DNA of 64,000 nucleotides from Lysobacter enzymogenes (GCF_017355525.1 NZ_CP067395.1:3937001-4001000), one strand, 5' to 3'; positions 36,252-46,273 are shown, numbered from the stretch's first letter. A program made the numbers and translations. Notes: generated by a model not told the origin, from the letters alone.

Positions 36252-37205
36252 ATGAAAATGCGCCCGCTCGGTCGTTCTTCCCTGTCGGTCGCGCCGCTGG
36301 CGTTCGGCGGCAACGTATTGGGCTGGAGCGCCGACGAGGCGACCGGTTTCGCCCTGCTCGACGCCTTCATCGAGGCCGGTTTCGCCCTGGTCGATACCGC
36401 CGACGCGTACTCGGCCTGGGTGCCGGGCAACCAGGGCGGCGAGTCCGAGCGCATCATCGGCCGCTGGCTGGCCCAGGGCGGCGGGCGCCGCGAGCGCATC
36501 GTCGTCGCGACCAAGGTCGGCAAGTGGGCGCCGCGGCGCGGGCTGGCGCCGGCCACGATCCAGGCGGCGGTGGAGGATTCGCTGCGCCGGCTCGGCACCG
36601 ACACCATCGATCTCTATCAGGCCCACGCGGACGATCCCTCGGTGCCGCTGGAGGACACCCTCGGCGCGTTCGCCCGGCTGATCGAACAGGGCAAGGTGCG
36701 CGCGATCGGCGCGTCGAACTACTCGGCGACGCGTCTGGCGCAGGCCCTGGAGGTGTCGCAGCGGCACGGGCTGCCGCGTTACGAAACCCTGCAACCGCAG
36801 TACAACCTCTGCGATCGCGCCGGCTTCGAGGCCGAACTGGAGCCGTTGGCGCGCGAACGCGGCCTCGGCGTCATCGGGTATTACTCGCTGGCCAGCGGTT
36901 TTCTGACCGGCAAATACCGCGGCCGCGACGACCTCGGCAAAAGCGCGGCGCGCGGCGGCGCGGTGGCCCGGTATCTGGACGCGCGCGGGCTGCGCATCCT
37001 GGCCGCGCTCGACGCGGTCGCCGCCGGCCACGGCGCCACGCCGGCGCAGGTGGCGCTGGCGTGGCTGATGGCGCGGCCGTCGGTGACCGCGCCGATCGCC
37101 GGCGCGACCAGCGTGGCGCAGTTGCAGGAACTGATGGCGGCGGCGCGCCTGAGGCTGGCGGTCGATGAGATCGCGGCGTTGGATGCGGCCAGCGCCGGCG
37201 GCTGA
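36252..37205 (+). CDS. Aldo/keto reductase, YajO/IolS type
   Basis: Protein of 317 residues of the AKR superfamily. Features: MRPLGRSSLSVAPLAFGGNVLGW, the catalytic Asp-x4-Tyr in VDTADAYSAWVPG, Lys in VVATKVGKW, LRRLGTDTIDLYQAHADD, a GASNYSA loop and the NADP-binding PIAGATSVAQL. The ATG at 36252 follows AAGGAAAG at a suitable distance. The physiological substrate is unknown. Single gene, divergent from the kinase hybrid. Confidence 0.92.
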   Translation: MKMRPLGRSSLSVAPLAFGGNVLGWSADEATGFALLDAFIEAGFALVDTADAYSAWVPGNQGGESERIIGRWLAQGGGRRERIVVATKVGKWAPRRGLAPATIQAAVEDSLRRLGTDTIDLYQAHADDPSVPLEDTLGAFARLIEQGKVRAIGASNYSATRLAQALEVSQRHGLPRYETLQPQYNLCDRAGFEAELEPLARERGLGVIGYYSLASGFLTGKYRGRDDLGKSAARGGAVARYLDARGLRILAALDAVAAGHGATPAQVALAWLMARPSVTAPIAGATSVAQLQELMAAARLRLAVDEIAALDAASAGG

Positions 37206-37454
37206 AGCGCCCGGTATTGCCGCGTACGCGCCGTCGGCGCGCTTCGCTGAGCGCCTCCCGTCCGGCCGAACGCCCACGCCGGCAAAGGCCGACGGGTGCG
37301 GCGCGGTGTCGCTGGGCTGCGCCCGGCCTTACCCTGTCGCCACGGCGCCGCGATCTTCGTCGCGGCCCTGCCTGTCGTTTCTCCCATTCCCCAAGCGCCG
37401 TCGCTGCCCGCGCCACGCAGGCGGCGCACGCGTCCACCCGAGCCCTGTCCGCCC

Positions 37455-38399
37455 GTGTCCTCCGCCTCTGTCCGCCGCACCGGCTTCGCCCTCGCCGCCG
37501 CCGGCGCGATCCTGTTCTCGGCCAAGGCGATCCTGGCCAAGCTGCAATACCGCTTCGGCGTCGATTCGCTGCAAGTGCTGGCCCTGCGCATGGCCTTCTC
37601 GCTGCCGTTGTTCGTCGCCCTGGGCGCGCGCGAGCACCGCCGCGCGCGCGTGCGCGGCGCGCTGCCGACCCGGCGCGACTGGGGCCTGATCGTGGTGCTC
37701 GGCGTGCTCGGCTATTACCTGTCGAGCCTGCTCGACTTCTGGGGCCTGGAGTACGTGCCGGTGTCGCTGGAGCGGCTGATCCTGTTCCTCAACCCGACCA
37801 TCGTGCTGCTGATCGGCCTGTTCGCGTTCGGCCGCCGGGTCGCCGCGCGCGAGTGGGCGGCGCTGGCGGTCAGCTACGCCGGCGTGGTCCTGGTGATGGT
37901 CGAGAACCTGCGCGTGGAAGGCGAGCACGTGCTGCTCGGCAGCGCGCTGGTGCTCGGCGCGGCGGTCAGCTACGCGCTGTACCTGGCGATGTCGGGCGAG
38001 CTGGTCAAGCGCCTGGGGTCGTTGCAGTTGGTGGCGTGGGCGATGATCGTGTCGACCGCCGCGGTGCTGGCGCATTACCTGATCGCGCGCGACCCGGCGG
38101 CCCTGTTCGGCCTGCCGTGGCAGGTCTATGCGCTGGCCGCGGCCAACGCGGTGTTCTGCACCTTCCTGCCGGTGACCTTCACCATGGCCGCGGTCGGGCG
38201 CCTGGGCGCCGGCACCGCGGCGCAGTTCTCGGTGATCGGGCCGGTGTCGCTGGTGTTCCTCGGCGCCTGGGTGCTCGGCGAGAAGATCACCGCGATCCAG
38301 CTGGTCGGCACCGCGGTGGTGCTCGGCGGGGTGTTGCTGCTGAGCCGGCCGGGGGCGAACTCGGTGCCGGTGGCGGCGGCGGACAAAGCGTCGGGCTGA
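37455..38399 (+). CDS. EamA/DMT family transporter
   Basis: Protein of 314 residues with ten predicted membrane helices formed by two EamA repeats (first GFALAAAGAILFSAKAILAKL to about 150; second SALVLGAAVSYALYLAMSG to the end). A probable exporter of metabolites or amino acids; substrate unknown. The start is uncertain: GTG at 37455 gives a clean EamA N-terminus, while an in-frame ATG at 37296 would add 53 mostly Pro/Arg residues. A bidirectional terminator follows. Confidence 0.88.
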   Translation: MSSASVRRTGFALAAAGAILFSAKAILAKLQYRFGVDSLQVLALRMAFSLPLFVALGAREHRRARVRGALPTRRDWGLIVVLGVLGYYLSSLLDFWGLEYVPVSLERLILFLNPTIVLLIGLFAFGRRVAAREWAALAVSYAGVVLVMVENLRVEGEHVLLGSALVLGAAVSYALYLAMSGELVKRLGSLQLVAWAMIVSTAAVLAHYLIARDPAALFGLPWQVYALAAANAVFCTFLPVTFTMAAVGRLGAGTAAQFSVIGPVSLVFLGAWVLGEKITAIQLVGTAVVLGGVLLLSRPGANSVPVAAADKASG

Positions 38400-38413
38400 G
38401 CCGGCGCGCAAAC

Positions 38414-38442
38414 GCGAACAGGCGCCCGAGGGCGCCTGTTCG
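38414..38442. terminator. Bidirectional hairpin terminator
   Basis: CGAACAGGCGCCC-GA-GGGCGCCTGTTCG: about 13-bp perfect stem between the convergent EamA and heme-motif protein genes. There is no long T-run on either side, so termination efficiency is uncertain. Confidence 0.7.
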
Positions 38443-38463
38443 CTTACGCACTTCGGGCCAGCC

Positions 38464-40218
38464 TCAGTGGGTCGCCAGCAGCGGCACGCTGAGGGCTTCG
38501 TGGAACACGGCGCCGGACAGGCAGGCGTTGCTCTGCAGCGCCGACAGCTTGGTCGCGCGGTCCTTGAGGTCGCCGTAGGTGCGCGGCGTGCCGCTTAAGG
38601 GGTCGGCCATGGTGAAGGTGCCCGGATTGGCGAGGCTGCTGCCCGCCGGGTTGTTGCCGATCAGGAACCGCGACAGCAGCGAGGTCGCGCCGGACGCGCG
38701 CGGGGCGATGTGGAGGAAGTTGGTGGTCTGGGTCTCGGCGCCGTGGCAGGCGTTGCAGGTGTTGAGCGAGAACCCGTGGCGCTCGTCGTTGCCGGCGCCC
38801 GGACCGTTCCAGAACTGCTGCGGCGGCCCGTTCGGCACCGCGCCGGTCAGCATGCGCTGGCCCTGGTAGACCAGCGGCACCTGGTAGTTGTTGGCCAGGA
38901 TCTGCGCCGAAAAGTCCCAGATGTAATCGCCGAGCAGGATCGAGTTGTTGAGGCTGTGGTGCGGCGTCTGCTTGGACGTCGTCATGGTCAGTTGGTTGGC
39001 GCCGCGGGCGATGGCGAACTCGCGCAGTTCCCACGGGCTTTGCAGGAACTCGTTGGTGCGCACCTGGTTGATCGCGCTGCGGTTCGGCTTGGCCGGCGCG
39101 GCGTTGGCCGCGGTGAAGCGGTCGGTGATGACCTGCAGCTGCGAGTTGTAGGCCGGCGAGCCCAAGGTCAGCGTGCCCAACGCGCCCCACTGGCGCGCAT
39201 AGCTGCGGATGTTGGTGCAGCCGGTGATCGGAATGCCGTATTCCAGGATCACCGTGAACGGCAGCACCGAACAACTGCCGCTGGCGTTGCGCCGGAGCAC
39301 GCCGAACACGAACCGGCCTTCGCCGGCGGTGCCGCCGCCGTAGGCCGAGTTGGTGCGCAGGTCCATGCGGTTGACGATCGCCAGCAGGCGCAGCGGCGCG
39401 CGGTCCATGCGCAGCTTGCCGGTAACGGTGTCCTTTTCCCAGGCGTTGAGCACCTGGTTGATGACCTGCGCGCGCGCCGCGGCCGGGAAGGTGTTGATGG
39501 TCTGGGTGGTGGCCCACTGGCGCAGCCAGTTCTCGGTGAAGTCCGCCGGGGTCACGCCGCTGACCGGCTGATTCGCCATGTTGGTCATCAGCCTGTTGAA
39601 GGTCCAGGCGCCGTTGGCGTTGCCGGCGCCGGTGCACAGGTCGAAGGTGCGGGTCGGGTCCTCGATCACGCTCGGCGAGGTGACCAGCAGCGAGCGCTCC
39701 GGCCGCACCAGCGCCGCCGGGCCGAACACCACCGGGAACGGAATCCGGATCGGCATCTGCAGCTCGATCTGCTTGCGCAGGGTTTCCGGTTCGAGGAACG
39801 CCATCGGCGCCTCGCCGCGGAACTCGCGGTCGACGAAGGTCGCCACGGTCAGCTTCTGCCCGGCCTGCTCCTTGCGCTCGCTCTGCTCCTTGACGAAGCC
39901 TTCGAAGTCGAACGGGATCGGCGCGCTGTAGAGCTGCGGGTCCTTCTCGTCGCGGCGCAGGACTACGGGCTTGTCGCCGACGTTGAAGTTGATCTCGGCC
40001 GGCAGCTGCTGCTCCTTGGCGTAGATCAGCTGCAGCAGGGCGTCGCCCTGGCCCGACTGCGGGGTCGGGGTGATCAGCATGTCCTCGACCACCGGTGGGG
40101 CCAGTTCGAACGGCAAGGGTTCTTCGGCGGCGGATGCGGCCGGCGCGTGCAGCAGGCTGGCGGACCCGGCGGCCAGCGCGAGGCCGACGCCGAGGGACAG
40201 GGAACGCAGGGTGGACAT
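38464..40218 (-). CDS. Exported protein with a single c-type heme motif
   Basis: Protein of 584 residues. Signal peptide MSTLRSLSLGVGLALAAGSASLLHAPAASA. The large body has no recognised enzyme motif but includes LLAIVNRMDLR, seen in other exported bacterial proteins of unknown role. A single CxxCH (CNACH, residues 488-492) lies near the C-terminus in the context LNTCNACHGAETQTTNFLHI, which predicts one covalent heme in the periplasm or outside. A few other cysteines may form disulfides. The start has GGAAGGAG upstream. No cytochrome maturation or electron-transfer genes are adjacent. Function unknown. Confidence 0.82.
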   Translation of the reverse strand: MSTLRSLSLGVGLALAAGSASLLHAPAASAAEEPLPFELAPPVVEDMLITPTPQSGQGDALLQLIYAKEQQLPAEINFNVGDKPVVLRRDEKDPQLYSAPIPFDFEGFVKEQSERKEQAGQKLTVATFVDREFRGEAPMAFLEPETLRKQIELQMPIRIPFPVVFGPAALVRPERSLLVTSPSVIEDPTRTFDLCTGAGNANGAWTFNRLMTNMANQPVSGVTPADFTENWLRQWATTQTINTFPAAARAQVINQVLNAWEKDTVTGKLRMDRAPLRLLAIVNRMDLRTNSAYGGGTAGEGRFVFGVLRRNASGSCSVLPFTVILEYGIPITGCTNIRSYARQWGALGTLTLGSPAYNSQLQVITDRFTAANAAPAKPNRSAINQVRTNEFLQSPWELREFAIARGANQLTMTTSKQTPHHSLNNSILLGDYIWDFSAQILANNYQVPLVYQGQRMLTGAVPNGPPQQFWNGPGAGNDERHGFSLNTCNACHGAETQTTNFLHIAPRASGATSLLSRFLIGNNPAGSSLANPGTFTMADPLSGTPRTYGDLKDRATKLSALQSNACLSGAVFHEALSVPLLATH

Positions 40219-40570
40219 GGGTCGGGCTCCTTCCGTTGAGCAGACCGCGAGTGGCGTAGCGCCAGGCGCGTAGCTGTCGTCGACGCTAAGGCCGCGCGCG
40301 CGGGCGGCGCCAGCGCCGCGGCGGGATCAAATGGGGACGTTTTCGCAGCCGCGCCGGCGAGCTGCGACCGCGGTCGCGGCGACACTGCGCCGGCGATAGC
40401 GAAGGCGGGTGAGCGAAGGTGAGCGAGCCAGCGGCCGCGCAGGTCAGGCCGATCGCGCGTCGGCAGCGTCCGCACAGGCCCGCAAGGCGCCGGCTTGAGC
40501 GCCGAGTCTCGTCAGCGCGCCGCCGATCCGCGAAAATGCCGCGCCCCCGAACTGCGCCAAGGTTTCGCGC
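40219..40570. other. Divergent spacer, no gene seen
   Basis: 352 bp between divergent genes. Contains a perfect 14-bp palindrome GCGACCGCGGTCGC (40364-40377). No convincing promoter or gene in this GC-rich stretch. Confidence 0.4.
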
Positions 40571-40969
40571 ATGCAACGTCTTTTGCTGCTGATCGCGCTG
40601 GTCGCGGTCGCCGCGTTCGCCTACCTGCACTGGTTCGCCCCGCCGGCGCCGCGCTACCGCCTGGACGAGATCGAGCGCCAGCCGGTGCCGCGCGCCGAGT
40701 TCTTCGCGCTGTGGCGCGAAACCGCCTACGGCCTGTGCGACCGCGGCGCCGCCGGCGGCGAGCGGCTCGGGCCGGCCGATTGCCGGCGTTACGTCGATCG
40801 CGCGCACGAGCGCTGCGCCGCCCGCGTCGGCGCGCCGGCGACGGTCGCCGGCAAGGCCGAATCGCGGCGCTGGGCGCGGCCGTACCTGGAGTGCGTGGTG
40901 CCCGCGCCGGTGTGCCGCGGGGTGGAAGTGCGGACCCTGGACGACGCGCTGCGCCACTGCGCGCCGTAA
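40571..40969 (+). CDS. Small signal-anchored protein with several cysteines
   Basis: Protein of 132 residues. N-terminal hydrophobic anchor MQRLLLLIALVAVAAFAYLHWF, then a basic periplasmic domain with six cysteines (GLCDRG, ADCRRY, ERCAAR, LECVV, VCRGV, HCAP) that could form three disulfides. Convergent with rluE, whose stop is 15 bp away. Family not recognised. Confidence 0.7.
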   Translation: MQRLLLLIALVAVAAFAYLHWFAPPAPRYRLDEIERQPVPRAEFFALWRETAYGLCDRGAAGGERLGPADCRRYVDRAHERCAARVGAPATVAGKAESRRWARPYLECVVPAPVCRGVEVRTLDDALRHCAP

Positions 40970-40983
40970 GCGCGGCGCTCAGT

Positions 40984-41520
40984 TCACAGCGCGCGCCACT
41001 GCCCCGGCGCCAGCCCGCCGAGCCGGTGCGGGCCGATCGCCACCCGGATCAGGCGCAGCGTCGGCAGGCCGACCGCGGCGGTCATCCGCCGCACCTGGCG
41101 GTTGCGGCCTTCGCCGATGCTCAGTTCCAGCCACGCGTCGGGCACGGTCTTGCGGAACCGCACCGGCGGATCGCGCGGCCACAGCCAGTCCGGCGGGTCG
41201 AGCGCGCGCGCGCGCGCCGGCAGGGTCGGCCCGTCGTTGAGTTCGACCCCGTCGCGCAGGCGCTGCAACTGCGCCGCGGACGGCTCGCCTTCGACCTGGA
41301 CCAGATAGGTCTTGGCCTGCTTGTGGCGCGGGTCGGTCAGGCGATGGGCGAGCGCGCCGTCGTCGGTCAGCAGCAGCAGGCCTTCGCTGTCGTGATCCAG
41401 GCGCCCCGCGGCGTAGACCCCGGCCGGCAGCCCGAACCCGGCCAGGGTCGGCTTCGGCGGCTGGCTGCGGTCGGTGAACTGCGAGAGCGCGCCGTAGGGT
41501 TTGTTGAGGGCGATCAGCAT
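40984..41520 (-). CDS. rluE: 23S rRNA pseudouridine(2457) synthase RluE
   Basis: Protein of 178 residues of the RsuA/RluE family. [17 protein letters not shown] is the RluE N-terminus (no S4 domain), [17 protein letters not shown] holds the catalytic Asp, and [26 protein letters not shown] is the conserved C-terminal motif. Modifies U2457 of 23S rRNA in E. coli. ATG at 41520. Longer frames extend upstream through REP sequence and are not used. Confidence 0.92.
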   Translation of the reverse strand: MLIALNKPYGALSQFTDRSQPPKPTLAGFGLPAGVYAAGRLDHDSEGLLLLTDDGALAHRLTDPRHKQAKTYLVQVEGEPSAAQLQRLRDGVELNDGPTLPARARALDPPDWLWPRDPPVRFRKTVPDAWLELSIGEGRNRQVRRMTAAVGLPTLRLIRVAIGPHRLGGLAPGQWRAL

Positions 41521-41593
41521 CGGAGTGGGGCGGGCGGGGGGCGGGGTTATTTTGCCGGGACGCGGCGCGAGAGCGGAGTTTGTCGTAGTCGGA

Positions 41594-41685
41594 TTGTCGC
41601 GGTCGCGGCTCGCGCCGCTCCTACAGGGGCTGCGGCCTGTGCCGTTTCCGACTGTAGGAGCGGCGCGAGCCGCGACCGCGACAAC
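41594..41685. repeat. REP-type inverted pair with extended arms
   Basis: Inverted copy 41594-41626 and forward copy 41652-41685, arms of about 33 bp including TTGTCGCGG / CCGCGACAA outside the core, loop of about 25 bp. Located between rluE and the exported methyltransferase gene. Confidence 0.88.
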
Positions 41686-41791
41686 CCACCCACGACGACA
41701 CCACCGGTGCCGACGTCGGCACCCGCCCAAAACGAACAGGCCCGCCGCAATCGCGACGGGCCTGCCGGTCAATGCCGATACCGCGCAACGA

Positions 41792-42868
41792 TCAGCGCGG
41801 CTTGCGGAAGCGCAAGGTCATCCGGTCGCTTTCGCCGATCGCCTTGTACTTGGCGTCGTCCGCCGCATCGTGCTGGTTGGTCGGCGGCAGCGTCCACACG
41901 CCGTTCGGGTAGTCCTTGGTGTCGCGCGGATTGGCGTTGATCTCGCTCTTGCCCTCGAGCTTGAAGCCGGCCGCTTCGGCCATCGCGATCACCTGCGCCG
42001 TGCCGACATAACCGCTCTTGTCCTCGGCCGGCACGTCGGCCTTGGCGCGGTGCTCGACCACGCCGAGGGTGCCGCCGGGCTTGAGCACGTCGAAGAAGCC
42101 CTTGAACATCACCTCGGCCTGGCCGGCGCTGCGCCAGTTGTGCACGTTGCGGAAGGTCAGCACCACATCGGCCGAGGCCGGCGGGCCGAACGCGGGCTTG
42201 AACGGGTCGTAGGCGGCGACGACGGCGGCGGCGTACTGCAGCGGCGCGTCGGCGAACTTCTTCTCCAGGCCGGTCTTGGCCTTGTAGTAGTAGGCGCGCG
42301 CGCTGTCCTTGGTCTGGCTGTCGGGGTCGACCACCGCGGCCACGTAGCGGCCCTTCTCGCGCAGGTATGGGGCGAGGATTTCCGAGTACCAGCCGCCGCC
42401 CGGGGTGATTTCGACCACGGTCTGGTCGGGGCGCACGCCGAAGAACTGCAGCGTTTCCAGCGGATGGCGATACGCGTCGCGGGCGACGTTGCCCGGGTCG
42501 CGCCAGGCGCCGGCGATCGCGTTCTTGAGCGGGCTGCCGGTGTTGGCGGCCGCGGCGGGCTTGTGCGCGGCCGGCTTGGCGGCCGGCTTTTCGGCCGGCT
42601 TCGCTTCGGCCGGCTTCGCTTCGGCGGGCTGTTCCGCGGCCTTCGCCGGCTGTTCGGCCGCCGCTGCCGCGGGCTTTTCGGCGGCTGCCGCGGCGGGCTT
42701 CTCGACCTCGGCGGCGGCGGGCTGCGCGGGCTTTTCGGCCGGCTGCGCAGCGGCCTGCTCCGCGGCCGGCGCCGGCTCGGGCTTGTTGTCCTGAGCGTGC
42801 GCGACCGCGCCCGCGCCGGCGGGCAACAGCGCGGCGAGCAGCAGTCGGGCGAGGTGTTTACGTTCCAT
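41792..42868 (-). CDS. Exported class I SAM-dependent methyltransferase-like protein
   Basis: Protein of 358 residues. Signal peptide ([25 protein letters not shown]), then an 85-residue low-complexity linker of [12 protein letters not shown] units (about 30-112), then a methyltransferase-like domain with motif [41 protein letters not shown] and [14 protein letters not shown], as in the COG4798 predicted methyltransferases. The ATG at 42868 has GGAGTG upstream; a GTG 9 bp earlier is possible. How an exported enzyme would obtain SAM is unclear, so the domain may bind another ligand. Confidence 0.85.
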   Translation of the reverse strand: MERKHLARLLLAALLPAGAGAVAHAQDNKPEPAPAAEQAAAQPAEKPAQPAAAEVEKPAAAAAEKPAAAAAEQPAKAAEQPAEAKPAEAKPAEKPAAKPAAHKPAAAANTGSPLKNAIAGAWRDPGNVARDAYRHPLETLQFFGVRPDQTVVEITPGGGWYSEILAPYLREKGRYVAAVVDPDSQTKDSARAYYYKAKTGLEKKFADAPLQYAAAVVAAYDPFKPAFGPPASADVVLTFRNVHNWRSAGQAEVMFKGFFDVLKPGGTLGVVEHRAKADVPAEDKSGYVGTAQVIAMAEAAGFKLEGKSEINANPRDTKDYPNGVWTLPPTNQHDAADDAKYKAIGESDRMTLRFRKPR

Positions 42869-42987
42869 GCAACCCACTCCAGTGACGTTCGGAAGGCCGC
42901 AGCCTACCGCATGCGTTCAGCCTGCGCTGTAACGCGAATGTGCCGGCGCTGCCGGCTGCGGCGCGTGCTGCGCCGCCGCAGCGCGAC

Positions 42988-43947
42988 TCAACTGCGCTTC
43001 GCCCGCGGCTTGCGCGCCGGCGCCGCGGCGCCGGCCTGGCCGCGCGCGGCGAGGTCGGCGTCCATCTGCTCGACATACTCGCGCGCCTGTTCATGCAGCC
43101 AGGTGCGGAACGACTCCAGCCCGGCGTGATCGACCGAACGCGGCGGATACACCAGGTAATGCCCCCAGTCGATCTTCAGCCGCCCCTGGCTCAGCGGCAC
43201 CAACTGGCCGTTGCGGATCAACAGCCGCGTGCGCGCCATCCGCCCCAGCGCCACGCCCAGGCCCTCGACCGCGGCGCGGTGCATGGTTTCGGAATCGTCG
43301 AAGTGGGCGACGTAGCGCGCCGGCGGCTTGCCGCCGTAGCGGTCGAACCAGTCCTGCCAGTACGTCGACAGGTCGCCGAGCAAGGGCCAGCGGTGCAGGT
43401 CGTCCTGCGCCGGCAGGCCGCCCATGCGTTCGACCAGCTCCGGGCTGGCCACCGGAATCAGGGTTTCGTCGAACAGGTGCTCGATCACCAGCCCCGGCCA
43501 GCGGCCGTAGCCGCCGCGGATCGCCGCGTCGACGCCGGGCTCGCGGTCGAAGTCGACCAGCGCCGCGGACGAGAACAGATTGAGTTCGAGCTGGGGATAA
43601 CGCGCGACGAAGCTGCCCAGCCGCGGCATCAGCCAGGCCGAGGCCATCGACGCCAGCAGGCTCAGGGTCAGCACGTCGTCGCGGCGCGGGCTGTACGGGC
43701 GCAGGGCGTGGTCGAGCGCGTCCAGGTGCGGCGCCACCACCGACAGCAGGCGCTCGCCGTCGGCGGTCAGGCGCACACCGCGCGGGCCGCGTTCGAACAG
43801 GCGCCGGCCCAGGCGCTGTTCCAGGGTGCGTATCTGATGGCTCAAGGCGCTGACGGTGAGGTGCATCTGCTCGGCGGCGCGGGTCAGGTTGTTCAAGCGC
43901 GCGGCGGTGGCGAAACCCAGCAGGGCGTGCAACGGCGGACGGTTCAT
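42988..43947 (-). CDS. LysR family transcriptional regulator, GcvA-like
   Basis: Protein of 319 residues. N-terminal winged helix-turn-helix (NRPPLHALLGFATAARLNNLTRAAEQMHLTVSALSHQIRTLEQRLG) and a substrate-binding domain from about 90 with SLLASMASAWLMPRLGSFVARYPQLEL. The tail is Arg/Ala-rich (ARKPRAKRS). Divergent from the small gene at 44143; LysR proteins commonly control the divergent neighbour, but here that gene is tiny and of unknown function. Ligand unknown. Confidence 0.93.
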   Translation of the reverse strand: MNRPPLHALLGFATAARLNNLTRAAEQMHLTVSALSHQIRTLEQRLGRRLFERGPRGVRLTADGERLLSVVAPHLDALDHALRPYSPRRDDVLTLSLLASMASAWLMPRLGSFVARYPQLELNLFSSAALVDFDREPGVDAAIRGGYGRWPGLVIEHLFDETLIPVASPELVERMGGLPAQDDLHRWPLLGDLSTYWQDWFDRYGGKPPARYVAHFDDSETMHRAAVEGLGVALGRMARTRLLIRNGQLVPLSQGRLKIDWGHYLVYPPRSVDHAGLESFRTWLHEQAREYVEQMDADLAARGQAGAAAPARKPRAKRS

Positions 43948-44142
43948 CGAGGCGGTTCCCGGTGGCGTTCGAGCGTTCGATCCGGCTCAAGTCTGGCTTG
44001 CAAACGTATCGCTTTTTTGCCGGATTTGGCGAGCGTAACTTGAGCCTCGTCCGCAGCCCGCACGGCGTCCCCCACGCGCCGGCCGGCTCCGGCCCCCGCA
44101 CACGAGGCCCCGGCCATAGCCGGTTCCGGAGGAGTCCAGGCC

Positions 44143-44367
44143 ATGAATATCTACAAGAACCTGATGTTCCTGCACGGCCATTTCGTCGATCCGCGCGATG
44201 CCGACGACGACGCGCCGGCGCCCGCGCCGCAGCGCGCGGCCTTCGTCGCCGCCTCGCGCCCGGCTCAAGCCGCGCGCCGGCTCGACTGGCGCCAGTGGTG
44301 GCTGCGGCTGTGGCCGGCGCAAAGCGCCCGCGTCGCCGACGGCTGCGACGGCGCGCGCTGCGCCTGA
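44143..44367 (+). CDS. Small protein of unknown function, divergent from a LysR gene
   Basis: Protein of 74 residues, MNIYKNLMFLHGHFVDPRDADDD..., with an Ala/Pro/Arg-rich middle, a Trp-rich stretch (DWRQWWLRLWPAQ) and CDGARCA at the end. GGAGGAGTCC precedes the ATG at good spacing. The first 18 residues look more constrained than the rest. No signal peptide. It converges with aceK. Unrecognised. Confidence 0.65.
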   Translation: MNIYKNLMFLHGHFVDPRDADDDAPAPAPQRAAFVAASRPAQAARRLDWRQWWLRLWPAQSARVADGCDGARCA

Positions 44368-44469
44368 ACCCGCTGCGCCAGAGCGCGCTGCGCCAGAGCG
44401 CGCTGCGCCGGAGCCGGACGAACTCCGGCCCGCGCGCCGGCGACGTTCGCCGAACACCCGGCGCGCCGC

Positions 44470-46200
44470 TTACGGCAGCCGCCGCGCCGACGGATACGGC
44501 GCCACGTCGTTGATCCGCCCGGCCGCGAGCCCGGCCTGCACCTGCCGCCACCACTGCACCTGGAAGATCTCGCCGTGGGCGTGCATCAGCGCGCCCAGCA
44601 GCGGCGGGCTCAGGCCGAGGAAGCGCGGGAACTGTTCCGGGAAGACGTCGTTGCCGTGGGCGTAGAACCACGCGCCGGCTTCCATCTCGTCCTCGTGGTT
44701 GCGCGGCGCCGGCACCTCGCGGAAGCGGCAGTCGCTGACCAGACACAGCTCGTCGTAGTCGTAGAAGATCGCGCGCCCGTGGCGCGAGACGCCGAAGTTC
44801 TTCAGCAACAAGTCGCCGGGAAAGATGTTGCTCAGCGCCAGGTCGCGGATCGCCTGCCCGTAATCGATGACCGCCGCGCGCGCGGCTTCGGGCGTCTGCT
44901 CGCGCACGTACAGGTTCAGCGGCCGCAGCCGCCGCTCGACGTAGCACAGGTGCAGCACCAGATCCTCGCCGTCGAGGGTGATGCTGCCGGCGCAAGTGGT
45001 CAGCAATTCGTCGAGCAAATCCGGCGCGAAACGCGCGCGCGGAAAGCGCAGGAACCGGAACGGCTGCGCGTCGACCAGCCGGCCGACGCGGTCGTGGTGG
45101 AACACCAGCGAGTACTTGGCTTCCACGTCCTCGCGCGCGACTTCCTTCGGGTACGCGAACCGGTCGCGGATCAGCTTGAACACCAGCGGATAGCTCGGCA
45201 GGGTGAACACCGCCATGACCATGCCGCGCTCGCCTTCGGCGCGGATCAGGCGCTCGCCCGGCTGCGCGGCGAACTGGCGGAAGAAGGTGCGGTAGCGCTC
45301 GGTCTTGCCCTGCTTGGCGCGGCCGAGCACGGTGTAGAGCTCGTCGATCGGCTTGCCCGGCAGCAAGGTGCGCAGGAACACCACCGCATCGCCGACGGTC
45401 GGCAGGTCGGCGTGGAAATAGCTGCGCGAATAGCTGAACAGCTGCACGACTTCGGCGCGCAAGGTCAGCACCGCATCGACCCGCAGCGCGCCGTCGTCGT
45501 TGACCAGCGCGATCACGCACGGCGAGAAACTGCGCTCGCCGAACACCCGCCCGACCAGATAGGCGCGGCGCTCGCGATAGAACACCGTATCCAGCAGCTC
45601 CACCGCGCGCACCGGATGCGGGCCCCAGTGCTGCAGGTCTTCCTGCAGGCGCACCGCGATGCCGGCGGCGCAGCGGGTGCGGTGGGCGTAGGGCACGGCG
45701 AACGGGTAGTCGTCGAGCACGCGCATGAAGGTCTCGACCAAGCGGTCGCCGGACACCGCATAGCTGTGCCGCGCCACCGGATGGGTGATCGCATCGGTCG
45801 GCTCGATGTCGAGGGCGACGAACTCCAGCGCCGGATCCACGCCGCGGGTCTTGAAGAAGCGCCGGGTCAGCGTGTTGAAGAAAGTCTTGTACAACTCGCC
45901 GTCGAGCAGCGGCGCGACGATCCCGGCATAGGCCTCGCGCACCCGCGCCCACAGCGCCGGTTCGCGCGCGCGCGCGCCGAGCCGCGCTTCCAGCGCCTGC
46001 CCGGCTTCGCCGACGCACAGGTCGTACAGCGCGATGCGCTCGACCGCGTCGTCGCGCGCGCCGTTCCAGTCGCAGCGTTCGAAACGCGCTTGCGCGCGCC
46101 GGGTGATCGCGGCGAAGCGCGCGTGGTAGTCGGCGAACGCATCGCGGATCTGGCTGGCGACGGCGACCGCTTCGGCGAGAGCGTCGGGGGCGGCGGACAT
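44470..46200 (-). CDS. aceK: Isocitrate dehydrogenase kinase/phosphatase
   Basis: Protein of 576 residues (E. coli AceK is 578). Bifunctional enzyme that phosphorylates isocitrate dehydrogenase to divert isocitrate into the glyoxylate shunt, and dephosphorylates it. The regulatory domain is N-terminal; the kinase domain includes [29 protein letters not shown] and the catalytic region [39 protein letters not shown] at 46200 ([12 protein letters not shown]). The substrate gene icd lies 4.7 kb away on the same strand; aceA and aceB are not in the window. Confidence 0.96.
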   Translation of the reverse strand: MSAAPDALAEAVAVASQIRDAFADYHARFAAITRRAQARFERCDWNGARDDAVERIALYDLCVGEAGQALEARLGARAREPALWARVREAYAGIVAPLLDGELYKTFFNTLTRRFFKTRGVDPALEFVALDIEPTDAITHPVARHSYAVSGDRLVETFMRVLDDYPFAVPYAHRTRCAAGIAVRLQEDLQHWGPHPVRAVELLDTVFYRERRAYLVGRVFGERSFSPCVIALVNDDGALRVDAVLTLRAEVVQLFSYSRSYFHADLPTVGDAVVFLRTLLPGKPIDELYTVLGRAKQGKTERYRTFFRQFAAQPGERLIRAEGERGMVMAVFTLPSYPLVFKLIRDRFAYPKEVAREDVEAKYSLVFHHDRVGRLVDAQPFRFLRFPRARFAPDLLDELLTTCAGSITLDGEDLVLHLCYVERRLRPLNLYVREQTPEAARAAVIDYGQAIRDLALSNIFPGDLLLKNFGVSRHGRAIFYDYDELCLVSDCRFREVPAPRNHEDEMEAGAWFYAHGNDVFPEQFPRFLGLSPPLLGALMHAHGEIFQVQWWRQVQAGLAAGRINDVAPYPSARRLP

Positions 46201-46273
46201 GGCCGCAGTGTACGGCGGCGCGCGTGCGGCTGTGGCATGCTCGCCGGCGGATTCGCTTACCGATGAAACCGTC

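Noticed and set aside
44371..44415. Tandem 15-bp repeat CGCTGCGCCAGAGCG after the small gene at 44143
   Set aside because: Only about two and a half copies in a GC-rich spacer; could be replication slippage and carries no clear function.
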